Positions 16,815-26,344 of a DNA stretch of 50,417 nucleotides are shown piece by piece. The stretch covers positions 1 to 50,417 of the forward strand of contig NZ_CAJNBK010000036.1 in NCBI RefSeq assembly GCF_905220975.1, given 5' to 3'. Positions within the stretch are counted from its first letter, which is position 1. Each line of letters begins with the position of its first letter. Source of the DNA: Paraburkholderia haematera. GTDB lineage: Bacteria > Pseudomonadota > Gammaproteobacteria > Burkholderiales > Burkholderiaceae. The notes beneath the pieces were generated by a model. The model worked only from the letters and a program-made list of their open reading frames with translations, was not told the DNA's origin and did no database searches. Made by a program: the position numbers and the translations under genes.

Positions 16815-17840
16815 TTAGTCAAACTCGCCGGAAGACTCAGCCGCGGTGCCTGTCTGCTCCGGCCACAACCACGGATGCGGCGACGCGCGCAGGTAACCCT
16901 CCGCCCCCATCAGCAGGTCCAGCGTGAGACTGGCGAGATCGTCCGCAAACGGTTCGAAATCGTAGTCCTTCGATTGAATGCCGATCTTCCGGTAAGTATG
17001 GCATTCGTCGCACGACTCCGCCTTCAAGGCCGCATTCCTGGAATCGGCCTCCCGGGTCGCCTCGTCGGCGTCCTGCGCGCCGACAGCGTGATAGGCAATG
17101 CCCTTGGTCGAGTCGCAGTTCGAACATTTTGACCGGACCATGTGCCACTCCGTCGCACATAAACCGCATTGCAGGTAGCGGTAATTGTCATACGCACCGC
17201 CCACGCGCACTGTACTCGCCACCGGATGGGATCCGCATACCGGACACAGGCCGAGCGTTTCGATGTACGGCACCTCGCGCTTGTCGATATCGGCGGCGAG
17301 ATCGGTCCAGACCACTTGCAGCGCGGCCATGATGAACGGCGCGCTCGCCGGATCGACTTCGTCGAATCGCTGCGCGAAGATGGCATCAGCCTGAGCTTCG
17401 AGCGCGGCTATATCGAGTGTTCGCAGTCTGACGAACAGCGCTTCGAGCGGCGGTGTGAGCGGTCCGGCGGCTTGCACCTTGTCGACCAACTGCAGCAAAA
17501 CATCGTGCCACGCTGGATCGCGCACGCCGGAGAGCGCCGGAATCAGCGGCATGGAATGTTGCTGTGCGCTCGCGATCGAGTCAGCGCTGGGCGGCTGTGC
17601 CTTAAAGCCGGTCATCACGGCTTGCTGCGCATCCGCCAGTACCGCCATCAGGCGCAAATAGCCGGCAATCGGATTGCCGAGCGCCGCCAGTTGACGCAGC
17701 CGCGCGGCGCGCACGGAAAAGACCGCTAGCCGTTCCGGCGTGCGGATGCGGGGAATCGCCGTGTGATCGAGCGACTCGATATCGCCTGCTTCAAGAATGC
17801 GTTGAACCAAAGTATCGACCTCTGACAATTGCGCAGCCAT
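16815..17840 (-). CDS. fdhE: Formate dehydrogenase accessory protein FdhE
   Basis: FdhE is a cytoplasmic maturation factor for respiratory formate dehydrogenases. About 341 residues from the ATG at 17840 (MAAQLSEVDTLV); the frame is open to 17912 and the start is uncertain, with no clear ribosome site. Four CxxC-type metal motifs are present: CPVCGSHP, CGLCATEWH, CSNC and CDECHTY. The C-terminal ADDLASLTLD matches the family. It lies 85 bases after fdnI in the fdn-sel operon, which fits its role in maturing the neighbouring enzyme. Confidence 0.93.
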   Translation of the reverse strand: MAAQLSEVDTLVQRILEAGDIESLDHTAIPRIRTPERLAVFSVRAARLRQLAALGNPIAGYLRLMAVLADAQQAVMTGFKAQPPSADSIASAQQHSMPLIPALSGVRDPAWHDVLLQLVDKVQAAGPLTPPLEALFVRLRTLDIAALEAQADAIFAQRFDEVDPASAPFIMAALQVVWTDLAADIDKREVPYIETLGLCPVCGSHPVASTVRVGGAYDNYRYLQCGLCATEWHMVRSKCSNCDSTKGIAYHAVGAQDADEATREADSRNAALKAESCDECHTYRKIGIQSKDYDFEPFADDLASLTLDLLMGAEGYLRASPHPWLWPEQTGTAAESSGEFD

Positions 17841-17925
17841 TGCGCTAATACTGAAGAGCCGCCGCAGTTCATCGAACAGGAGCGGCGGCCCGGGGTGCGG
17901 TGCGCGGCACATCGTGCCGCGCTTC

Positions 17926-18600
17926 TTACCGATCCTGCTTGCCGATGATTTCCTTGAACCAGTTCGGATGATGCTTTCTCGCCCAGCCGTAGGTCACGGT
18001 GCCGCGCGTCATCGCGCCAATCGAGCCCTTGATCCACAACGCCGCGTAAATATGCACGACGATGCCGACGATCAGGACGAACGCCGCAGCAGCATGAACC
18101 AGCGCCGCGAAGCGGATGACCTCAATCGGGAAATAGAACGAGAAATAGCGCCGCCATATCACAATACCGCTCGCCAGCAACAGTAGCAGGCAGGTCACCA
18201 TGGTGAAAAATAGCAGTTTTTGGCCGGCGTTGTACTTTCCGATCGCGGGGAGCTTCTCCTCGCGATTGTTGAGCACGTCGTCAATCTGCCTCATCCACTG
18301 GATATCCGCGCGGTCGAGATAATTGTGATGCCAGAAGCGCAGCGCAAGAATCAGAAACGACAGGAACATCACGCAGCCGACAAACGGATGCAGAATCCGC
18401 GTCCATTGCCCACCACCGAAGATCGCATAAAGCCACGACATCGCCGGATGAAACATGGCAAGGCCGGACAGCGCCAGCAAAACGAACGTGATCGCCGTGA
18501 TCCAGTGATTCGTCCGTTCATTCGGCGTGTAGCGCTGGATCAGGCTGTTGCCCTTCACGTCTTTCAGCACAACGTGCTCCTGGTTTTCAGCGTGCTTCAT
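17926..18600 (-). CDS. fdnI: Formate dehydrogenase cytochrome b556 (gamma) subunit
   Basis: A 224-residue membrane protein with four hydrophobic helices and conserved histidines for two haem b groups (NHWITAITFVLLALSG, RILHPFVGCVMF, ALVHAAAAFVLIVGIVVHIY). It passes electrons from the beta subunit to quinone in the inner membrane. The ATG at 18600 has GGGAGG six bases upstream and overlaps the end of fdnH by 14 bases, so I prefer it to the ATG at 18639. Confidence 0.95.
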   Translation of the reverse strand: MKHAENQEHVVLKDVKGNSLIQRYTPNERTNHWITAITFVLLALSGLAMFHPAMSWLYAIFGGGQWTRILHPFVGCVMFLSFLILALRFWHHNYLDRADIQWMRQIDDVLNNREEKLPAIGKYNAGQKLLFFTMVTCLLLLLASGIVIWRRYFSFYFPIEVIRFAALVHAAAAFVLIVGIVVHIYAALWIKGSIGAMTRGTVTYGWARKHHPNWFKEIIGKQDR

Positions 18601-19519
18601 CGGATGCCTCCCGCGAAGGGCGTGCCTCGTCGGCTTCATGCTGTGCTTCGGCTTCGTCCGCCTCCGTCACCTCGTTCGGACCGACGCGCGTGTAGTGGAA
18701 GAACCCCGCCACAGCCGCGAACGCGATCCCTGCCAGTGCCAGCGGTTTCGCCAGACCTTTCCATAGATAAACCATCGCGCTGATCTTCGGATTCTGTGGC
18801 AAGCCGTGGTACAGGTTGGCTTTGTCGGCGTGATGCAGCACGTACATCACATGCGTGCCGCCCACGCCGGCAGGATCGTACAAACCGGCGTTCTGGAAGC
18901 CGCGTTCCTTCAGATCGACGATCCGATCCGCCGCCTGCTGCTTCATGTCCTCCTTGGTGCCGAACATGATCGCGCCGGTCGGGCAGGTCTTCACGCACGC
19001 CGGCTCCTGGCCGACGGCCACACGGTCCGAACACAGCGTGCACTTGTACGCTCGATTGTCTTTCTTCGAAATGCGCGGCACGTTGAATGGGCAACCGGTG
19101 ATGCAATAGCCGCAACCAATGCAATTTTCCTCATGAAAATCCACGATCCCGTTCGTGTACTGCACGATCGCCCCCGGCGAAGGACACGCCTTCAGACAGC
19201 CCGGATCCTCGCAGTGCATGCAGCCGTCCTTGCGGATCAGCCACTCGAGATCGCCCTCGGTATTCTCGTACTCCGAGAACCGCATGACGGTCCATGAATG
19301 CTCCGACAGATCGCGCGGGTTGTCGTAGATGCCGGTCGTCGTGCCAATCTCGTCGCGCAGATCGTTCCACTCCATACAGGCCGTCTGACACGCCTTGCAG
19401 CCAATGCACTTCGATACATCGATGAGCTTGGCGACCGTCCCCGTAGCCGGCTCGCGCACCTGCGGCTCCGGCAAGGTCGTGGCGGAGAGGCGTTTAATAT
19501 CAAGTGATTGCAGTGCCAT
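18587..19519 (-). CDS. fdnH: Formate dehydrogenase iron-sulfur (beta) subunit
   Basis: A 310-residue protein with four cysteine clusters for [4Fe-4S] centres: CIGCKACQTAC, CMHCEDPGC, CIGCGYCITGCPFNVPR and CTLCSDR...CVKTCPTGA. A hydrophobic helix near residue 255 (LALAGIAFAAVAGFF) anchors the C-terminus, as in FdnH/FdoH. It links the catalytic alpha subunit to the cytochrome. GGGGAAGAG precedes the ATG, and fdnG ends 9 bases upstream. The acidic C-terminal tail (EADEAEAQHEADEA) is longer than I expect for the family. Confidence 0.96.
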   Translation of the reverse strand: MALQSLDIKRLSATTLPEPQVREPATGTVAKLIDVSKCIGCKACQTACMEWNDLRDEIGTTTGIYDNPRDLSEHSWTVMRFSEYENTEGDLEWLIRKDGCMHCEDPGCLKACPSPGAIVQYTNGIVDFHEENCIGCGYCITGCPFNVPRISKKDNRAYKCTLCSDRVAVGQEPACVKTCPTGAIMFGTKEDMKQQAADRIVDLKERGFQNAGLYDPAGVGGTHVMYVLHHADKANLYHGLPQNPKISAMVYLWKGLAKPLALAGIAFAAVAGFFHYTRVGPNEVTEADEAEAQHEADEARPSREASDEAR

Positions 19520-19528
19520 CTCTTCCCC

Positions 19529-22500
19529 CTATGCCTTTTCGACCTTGACCAGGAACGACTTGAATTCCGGTGTCTGCGAATTCCCGTCGCCCACGGAAGG
19601 CGTCAGCGTATTGACGAGATAGCCCGGCTTCGCGAGTCCCTTGAAGCCCCAATGCAAAGGCAACCCGACTGTCTGGACCTTTTTCCCTTCGATCATCAGC
19701 GGTTTGATCCGCTTGGTGACGAGCGCCACGGCAATAATGTGCCCGCGATTGGACGACACTTTCACGCGATCCCCCGCGACCACGCCCACCTCCTTCGCCA
19801 GATCCTCGCCGATCTCCACGAACTGTTGCGGCTGGATGATCGCGTTCAATCGCGCATGCTTGGTCCAGTAGTGGAAATGTTCAGTCAGACGATACGTGGT
19901 GGCCGTATGCGGGAAGTTCTCATGCGTGCCGAAGGCGGCCCGATCATCCGGGAATACGCGTGCCGCCGGATTGCTAACAACCGCCTTGTTCTCCGGATGC
20001 AGCGGGTTGTAACCGAGCGGCGTTTCGAATGGTTCGTAATGCTCGGGGAATGGACCTTCCACCAGCCCGTCACGCGAGAAGAAACGCGCCACGCCTTCCG
20101 GATTCATGATGAACGGATTCATGCCGTTTTCAGGCGGTTCGTCGATCTTGAAGTCGGGAACATCCGCGCCAGTCCACGCGGTGCCATTCCAGGCGATCAG
20201 CTTGCGCGTGGAGTCGAACGGCTTGCCGCTGACGTCGCACGAAGCACGGTTGTACAGAATCCGCCGGTTCGCGGGCCACGCCCATGCCCAGTTCAGCGTA
20301 TTACCGATACCGGTCGGATCGGAGTTATCGCGCCGGCCCATCTGGTTGCCCGCCTGGGTCCACGAACCGCAGAAGATCCAGCAGCCGCTTGCCGTGCTGC
20401 CATCGTCCCGAAGCTGCGCGAAGCCTGCCAGTTGCTCACCCTTTTTGGCGAGCACCTTGGTTTTGTCGGTCGCATCGGTCACGTCAGCCAGCGCCTTGCC
20501 ATTGAACTCCATGGCGATTTCTTCAGGCGTCGGGCTTTCCGGATCGGAATACGGCCAGCTCATCTTGAGAATCGGATCGGGATACTTGCCGCCCTTCTCC
20601 TGATAAGCCCGACGAATGCGCAACCAGAGCCCTGACATGATCTCCAGGTCGCTCTTCGATTCGCCCGGGCCGACCGCGCCCTGCCAGTGCCACTGCAGCA
20701 CGCGGCTGGAGCTGACCAGCGAGCCGCGCTCTTCCGCGAAACACGTGGTCGGCAATCGGAAAACTTCCGTTTGAATCGAGGCCGGATCGACGTCGTTGAA
20801 CTCACCGAAGTTCTTCCAGAACTCGGAGGTTTCGGTGGCGAGCGGATCCATAATGACGAGCCACTTCAGCCTGGCCAGACTCGCGCCGATCTTCGCCTTG
20901 TTCGGCGCCGCGGCAAGCGGGTTGAAGCCCTGCGCGATGTAGCCGGTCATCTTGCCTTGATTCATCAGCTCGAAGACCTGCAGCATGTCGTACGACTTAT
21001 CGAGCTTCGGCAGATAGTCGTAGCCGAAGTTGTTCTCCGCGGTCGCGTTATCGCCCCACCACGACTTCATGAAGCTGACGTGGAACGCGCGATAGTTGCG
21101 CCAGTAGCTGAGCTGGTTCGGCCGCAGCGGCTGCGTCGCACGCTTGGCGATGAAAGCGTCGTAGTCCTGCTCGGCCTCCATTGGCAGCGTCATGTAGCCC
21201 GGCAACAGGTTCGACATCAGGCCAAGGTCAGTCAAGCCTTGAATGTTCGAATGGCCGCGCAGCGCATTCATGCCGCCGCCCGCAATGCCAATGTTGCCCA
21301 GCAGCAATTGCACCATCGCGCCCGTGCGAATGATCTGCGAGCCCACCGAGTGATGTGTCCAGCCGAGCGCGTACAGGATCGTGCCGGCGCGACCTGGAAC
21401 GGCTGTCGACGCCAGCATTTCGCAGACCTTCAGGAATTTCTCCTTCGGCGTGCCGCAGATTTTTTCGACCTGCTCGGGCGTATAGCGCGAGTAGTGCTGC
21501 TTCATCAACTGATAGACGCAGCGCGGGTTTTGCAGCGTCGGGTCGATCTTTGCAAAGCCGTCGTCGCCGCGCTCGTAGTCCCACGAACTTTTGTCGTAGC
21601 TGCGCTTGTCCGCGTTGTAGCCGGAATAGAGACCGTCAGTAAACGAGAAGTCCTCACGAACGATAAACGGCATGTCCGTATAGTTCTTGACGTACTCGTG
21701 CTGAATCTTGTCGTTCGTGAGTAAATAGTTGATCACCCCGCCCAGAAACACGATGTCCGAGCCGGTCCGGATCTGCGCGTAGTAATCCGCGACCGATGCC
21801 GTGCGCGTAAAGCGCGGATCGACCACGATCAATCTTGCCTTGCGGTGCGCCTTTGCTTCCGTGACCCACTTGAATCCACACGGGTGCGCCTCGGCCGCAT
21901 TGCCGCCCATCACCAGAATCACGTCCGCGTTCTTGATGTCGACCCAATGGTTCGTCATCGCTCCACGGCCAAACGTCGGGGCAAGACCTGCCACCGTCGG
22001 GCCGTGTCAAACACGCGCCTGGTTATCGAATGCGAGCATGCCAAGACTGCGGACAGTCTTGTGCGTCAAATATCCCACTTCATTACTACCGGCAGATGCG
22101 GCGAGCATGCCGGTGGTCAGCCAGCGGTTGACCTTCTTGCCGTCTTCCGTCGTTTCGACGAAGTTGGCATCGCGGTCCTCCTTCATCAGCCTGGCGATGC
22201 GATCGAGCGCGTCGTCCCAGGAAATCCGCTGCCATTCATTCGATCCGGCCGCGCGGTATTCCGGATACTTCAGACGGCTTGGACTATGAATGAAGTCGAT
22301 CAGGCTCGCGCCCTTCGGGCACAACGTGCCGCGATTGACCGGATGATCGGGATCGCCTTCGATATGGATGATGCTGGACTTTGCATTCTTGGCGTTGTCG
22401 CCGAGTCCGTACATCAGGATGCCGCAACCCACCGAGCAGTACGGGCAGGTATTGCGGGTTTCAGTTGTGCGCGACAGTTTGTACTGACGGACCTCAGCCA

Positions 22501-22597
22501 GCGCGGGTGCCGGAGAGAAGCCCATGAGGGCCAAACTTGATCCGGCGAGCGTGGTGGCGGAGACCTTCAGGAACTGTCGCCGGGACATGTGGGGCAT
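19529..22597 (-). CDS. fdnG: Formate dehydrogenase-N/O alpha subunit, selenocysteine-containing
   Basis: Catalyses formate oxidation to CO2 in the periplasm with a bis-MGD cofactor and a [4Fe-4S] cluster. The gene is read through an in-frame UGA at 22007-22009 (Sec197), giving 1022 residues, close to E. coli FdnG. Residues 1-34 are a Tat signal (MSRRQFLKVSATTLAG after an initial MPH). The cluster ligands are CPYCSVGC and LCPKGAS. After Sec comes HGPTVAGLAPTFGRGAMTNHW, as in the family. The SECIS follows at once. No frameshift is needed to join the two halves, which share a frame. It heads the fdnGHI-fdhE-selAB operon, divergent from selD. Confidence 0.96.
21964..22009 (-). promoter_or_regulatory. 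SECIS element and Sec UGA codon of fdnG
   Basis: Minus-strand RNA starting at the UGA folds as an outer 7-bp stem (CACGGCC with GGCCGTG) and an upper stem CGG-U-GGCA / UGCC-CCG. The upper stem has a bulged U and apical loop GGUCU. These are the features SelB recognises in bacterial SECIS elements. Confidence 0.93.
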
Positions 22598-22633
22598 TTG
22601 ATGGGCCTCGGCTGTTGTGGGGTACTGAAATTG

Positions 22634-22658
22634 ATTATAGGACCCCAAATAGAGTCCT
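22634..22658 (-). promoter_or_regulatory. Candidate fdnG promoter -10 with overlapping inverted repeat
   Basis: On the minus strand a perfect TATAAT (22634-22639) lies 37 bases before the fdnG start. No good -35 is seen at 17 bases. AGGAC/GTCCT arms 10 bases apart lie just upstream of it, where an activator or repressor could bind. Confidence 0.4.
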
Positions 22659-22846
22659 GCAGCCAGGGGTACAACCCTTTGACGGGGCAAGGGCTGAAAC
22701 GACGTGATGGGTCTCCGTAGGCGCTCTGATGACTGTTCCTGGCGAATTGCCCGTGCAACGGCCGCATGTGGCTTGCGTCCGCCGTGCCCACGCGGTGCCG
22801 CAACAACCATCATAATGTCGTCATTCAGAGCCTGAAATCCGCGCAA

Positions 22847-23911
22847 ATGACCGATACCACCGCTAACAACATCCAGTCGCCCCGCCTGACCAGCCTGTCG
22901 CACGGCGGAGGCTGCGGCTGCAAGATCGCCCCCGGCCTGCTTGCCGATCTGCTCAAGCGCAGCGCGCCGTTGCCGTTCTTTCCCGACCTGCTGGTCGGCA
23001 ACGATACCGCCGACGACGCTGCCGTCTACCGGCTCAACGACGAGCAGGCGATCGTCGCCACCACCGACTTCTTCATGCCGATCGTCGACGACCCGTTCGA
23101 CTTCGGCCGCATCGCCGCCACCAACGCGCTCTCCGACGTCTACGCCATGGGCGGCAAGCCGATCATGGCGCTCGCGATCGTCGGCATGCCGATCAATGTG
23201 CTGCCGCACGACGTGATCGCGGCGGTGCTGAAGGGCGGCGAATCCGTCTGCGCCGAAGCCGGCATTCCTCTCGCCGGCGGCCATTCGATCGATTCGGTGG
23301 AACCCATTTACGGCCTTGTGGCGATCGGCTTAGTCGATCCGCGGCGTGTCAAACGCAATGCCGGTGCGCAGGCCGGCGACGTGCTGATCCTCGGCAAACC
23401 GCTGGGCGTGGGCGTGCTGTCGGCGGCGCTGAAAAAAGACCGGCTCGATTCAAACGGCTATGCCGCGATGATTGCCGCCACAACCAAGCTCAACCGGCCG
23501 GGCGCGGCGCTATCCTCGCTCGACGGCGTGCATGCCCTCACCGACATCACTGGATTTGGCCTGCTGGGCCATACGCTGGAATTGGCCCGCGGTTCGAACC
23601 TGACTGCCCGCGTGCGCTATGCGGATTTGCCGTGGCTGCCGGACGTGGTCAGCTTCGCGGAAGCCGGCATTTTTACCGGCGCTTCGGGGCGCAACTGGGA
23701 CGCCTACGGTAAAGACATCGTGTTACCCGGCTCATTGCCGTCCACGGCCCGCACCCTGCTCACCGATCCGCAGACCTCGGGCGGATTGCTGGTTTCGTGC
23801 GCACCGGAAGCGGTCGACGAGGTGCTCGCCCTGTTCCACGCGGACGGTTTCGACGAAGCACGCGTGATCGGCGAAATGGTCAGCGGAGTGCCGCGGGTCG
23901 ACGTTATCTGA
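22847..23911 (+). CDS. selD: Selenide, water dikinase SelD
   Basis: Makes selenophosphate from selenide and ATP, the selenium donor for SelA and SelU. A 354-residue protein from the ATG at 22847 (MTDTTANNIQSPRL). The active site GGCGCK has Cys23 and Lys26, matching the catalytic Cys17 and Lys20 of E. coli; the active site uses Cys rather than Sec. Further motifs are DDAAVY, ATNALSDVYAMGG and DITGFGLLGH. It is divergent from fdnG across a 249-base gap and is followed by selU. Confidence 0.96.
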   Translation: MTDTTANNIQSPRLTSLSHGGGCGCKIAPGLLADLLKRSAPLPFFPDLLVGNDTADDAAVYRLNDEQAIVATTDFFMPIVDDPFDFGRIAATNALSDVYAMGGKPIMALAIVGMPINVLPHDVIAAVLKGGESVCAEAGIPLAGGHSIDSVEPIYGLVAIGLVDPRRVKRNAGAQAGDVLILGKPLGVGVLSAALKKDRLDSNGYAAMIAATTKLNRPGAALSSLDGVHALTDITGFGLLGHTLELARGSNLTARVRYADLPWLPDVVSFAEAGIFTGASGRNWDAYGKDIVLPGSLPSTARTLLTDPQTSGGLLVSCAPEAVDEVLALFHADGFDEARVIGEMVSGVPRVDVI

Positions 23912-24039
23912 GGCAGGACGGTTTTCCGGGCGAGGCGAGGCGCGGGCCCTGGAAGCCGGGCTGACCGGCTCGCCAGCCGGCATTGTCGGGGCATGCGATA
24001 ATTTCGCTTCTCCCGCCGGTCCGTTTCGTCCGTAACCCT

Positions 24040-25107
24040 TTGAAAAACCTACTCGTCAGCCTCGATCAAGCCGGTGATTTCGATGAAATCATCGATGTGC
24101 GCACGCCTCTCGAGTTCGCCGAAGACCACATTCCCGGCGCGCTCAACGCGCCTGTGCTGAGCAATGAAGAGCGTGTTCTGGTCGGCACGACTTACAAGCA
24201 GGTTTCGCCGTTCGAAGGCACGCGGATCGGCGCGGCGCTGGTCGCGCGCAACATCGCGCATCACCTGGAAACGACTTTCGCCGACCGGCCGCGCAACTGG
24301 CGGCCACTGATCTACTGCTGGCGCGGCGGGAAACGCTCGGGTTCGGTCACGACGCTCTTCAATATGATCGGCTGGCAGGCACGTCAGCTGGACGGCGGCT
24401 ATAAAGGCTACCGGCGCGCGACGCTGGACACCCTCGACGCGTTGCCGAAGCAGTTCACCTACATCGCGCTGGTGGGCCCGACCGGCAGCGGCAAGACGCG
24501 CTTACTCGAAGCGCTGACCCAGGCGGGCGCGCAGACGCTGGACCTCGAAGCACTGGCGGCCCATCGCGGCTCGCTGCTCGGTGCGTGGGAGGGCGTTGCG
24601 CAGCCGTCGCAAAAGCGCTTCGACACGCTGCTGGTGACCGCCCTGCGCCGGTTCGACCCCAAGCGGCCGGTATTCGTCGAAGCAGAGAGCCGGCGGATCG
24701 GTTCGGTTGCGCTGCCGCTCGCGCTCGTCGAAACTTTCCACCAGGGCGCCTGCGTCGAAGTGTTATCGAGCCAAGAAGATCGCGCGGCGTTCCTGCTGCA
24801 AGACTATGCGCATCTGTTCAACGATCCTGCATCGCTGAAAGCGCAACTGCAGAAGATGATTGGTCTGCATAGCCGGGAGCGTGTCACGGGCTGGCAACAC
24901 CTCGTCGATGAAAATAGCCGGGCCGAGCTCGCCCGCGAGCTGATTGAACGGCACTATGATCCCGCGTACGCCCGCAGCAGCCATCAGCATTTCGTCCAGC
25001 TGCCGCGTGCGTTGCAATTGAATTTCCGGCCCAACGACGCCGATGTCGTTGAACAGGCAAAAGCACTGCTTGCTCAACTCGAAAACAGCGCCCTCGCGGT
25101 CACCTGA
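24040..25107 (+). CDS. selU: tRNA 2-selenouridine synthase SelU
   Basis: Replaces sulfur by selenium in 2-thiouridine at the wobble position of tRNAs, using selenophosphate. The N-terminal rhodanese domain has YCWRGGKRSGS with the catalytic Cys. The C-terminal P-loop domain has GPTGSGKTRLLEAL. There is no ATG near the N-terminus: TTG at 24040 (KNLLVSLDQ) best fits the family length (355 residues), while TTG at 23983 would add 19 residues. Neither has a strong ribosome site. It follows selD by about 130 bases. Confidence 0.93.
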   Translation: MKNLLVSLDQAGDFDEIIDVRTPLEFAEDHIPGALNAPVLSNEERVLVGTTYKQVSPFEGTRIGAALVARNIAHHLETTFADRPRNWRPLIYCWRGGKRSGSVTTLFNMIGWQARQLDGGYKGYRRATLDTLDALPKQFTYIALVGPTGSGKTRLLEALTQAGAQTLDLEALAAHRGSLLGAWEGVAQPSQKRFDTLLVTALRRFDPKRPVFVEAESRRIGSVALPLALVETFHQGACVEVLSSQEDRAAFLLQDYAHLFNDPASLKAQLQKMIGLHSRERVTGWQHLVDENSRAELARELIERHYDPAYARSSHQHFVQLPRALQLNFRPNDADVVEQAKALLAQLENSALAVT

Positions 25108-25135
25108 TCCAAAACCAAAGCTAAGACCATTCATC

Positions 25136-26191
25136 ATGCAAACAACCCTTCGGCAGCCCCGTGTCGCCCTTGGCTGGATCGTGTTTCTGCTGATCGCCGT
25201 CGTCGGCCTCTTCTATGTGAAGTGGTTCCCGTACTACAACCGCGCCTTCGTCGCCGCGAGCCAGCATTCCATCGGCAAGTCGATCCTGATGGGCACCTCG
25301 TCGAGCGCGCCGGCAGCCTCGTGGCAGGCAGCTATTGACTACGCGCTGGCCTACGGCAAGGCGATCTGGCAAGCGATGGTGCTGGGCCTTCTGCTGGGCT
25401 CGGCGGTGCAGGCGCTGATTCCGCCGCAGTGGGTCGCGCGCGCGCTCGGCCGAAGCGATTTCAGCAGCGTGGTGAAGGGCGGCCTGATGTCGTTGCCGGG
25501 CATGATGTGCACCTGCTGCGCGGCGCCGGTGGTGGCCGGCTTGCGCGCCCGTCAGGCAGCACCGGGCGCGGCGATCGCGTTCTGGCTGGGTAACACTGCC
25601 CTCAATCCCGCCACGCTGATCTTCATGGGCTTCGTGCTCGGCTGGCAATGGATGGGCTTGCGGCTCGCCTTAGGCCTCGTCATGGTGTTCGGCCTCGGCT
25701 ATCTGGTGAACCGGATGGTCACACCGAAAGAAGCCGAAGCGTCGCGTGAAGCCATGGCGCAACTGGTCTCCTCCGACGATCCGGGCACCGCGTTCACGCG
25801 CTGGGTGAAAATCCTCGGAACCATGACGCTGCGGCTGATTCCTGAATACATCGTGCTGGTGCTGATTCTCGGCGCGGCGCGGGCATGGCTGTTTCCGCAC
25901 ATCGGACCCAGCATCGATAACAGCCTGCTGTGGATCGTCGCTTTGGCGGTCGCCGGAACATTGTTCGTGATCCCGACCGCAGGCGAAGTGCCGATCATTC
26001 AGGCCATGCTCTCCTTCGGCATGGCGGCCGGCCCGGCTGGCGCGTTGCTGATGACGCTGCCGCTGATCAGCGTGCCGTCGATGGCGATGCTCGGCCGTTC
26101 GTTTCCCAGGCGCGTGCTGACGGTGGTGGCGCTGGCGGTGGTGGCTTGCGGAGTGGTCAGCGGATTGCTGGCTATAGCATTGGGGTTTTAA
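25136..26191 (+). CDS. YraQ/UPF0718-family permease
   Basis: A 351-residue membrane protein with about eight to ten hydrophobic helices. The family signature lies in SLPGMMCTCCAAPVVAGL (Cys125, Cys127, Cys128), followed by FWLGNTALNPATL and, late in the protein, PTAGEVPIIQAMLSFGMAAGPAGALLM. Members of this family are poorly characterised permeases, some linked to metals or metalloids (family knowledge, substrates uncertain). The start ATG is 28 bases after the selU stop, so it probably shares the selD-selU transcript. A role in selenium uptake or efflux is a guess from position and the cysteine motif. Confidence 0.85.
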   Translation: MQTTLRQPRVALGWIVFLLIAVVGLFYVKWFPYYNRAFVAASQHSIGKSILMGTSSSAPAASWQAAIDYALAYGKAIWQAMVLGLLLGSAVQALIPPQWVARALGRSDFSSVVKGGLMSLPGMMCTCCAAPVVAGLRARQAAPGAAIAFWLGNTALNPATLIFMGFVLGWQWMGLRLALGLVMVFGLGYLVNRMVTPKEAEASREAMAQLVSSDDPGTAFTRWVKILGTMTLRLIPEYIVLVLILGAARAWLFPHIGPSIDNSLLWIVALAVAGTLFVIPTAGEVPIIQAMLSFGMAAGPAGALLMTLPLISVPSMAMLGRSFPRRVLTVVALAVVACGVVSGLLAIALGF

Positions 26192-26194
26192 AGC

Positions 26195-26329
26195 ATGAAA
26201 CGTATTGCAGCATTCACGGCGACGAGCTGGTCGGCCGCGGCCCTTCTTTACTTCGGCCAGCATTCGGTCGCGCTGATCATGGTGAGCGGGGTTGTCGTGC
26301 TGGCCGGCTTCGATCTGCTTCGCCCCTGA
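26195..26329 (+). CDS. Small membrane protein, 44 aa
   Basis: The ATG is three bases after the permease stop, and the frame encodes MKRIAAFTATSWSAAALLYF... ending GFDLLRP. Residues about 5-40 are almost wholly hydrophobic, consistent with one or two short transmembrane segments. The tight coupling suggests a companion peptide of the permease. No strong separate ribosome site is seen, as expected for translational coupling. Function unknown. Confidence 0.6.
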   Translation: MKRIAAFTATSWSAAALLYFGQHSVALIMVSGVVVLAGFDLLRP

Positions 26330-26344
26330 GGAGATTGGAGCGAC

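Noticed and set aside
22007..22009. Frameshift or nonsense mutation splitting fdnG
   Set aside because: The UGA lies exactly at the family Sec position, in one continuous frame, with a SECIS and full sel genes nearby.
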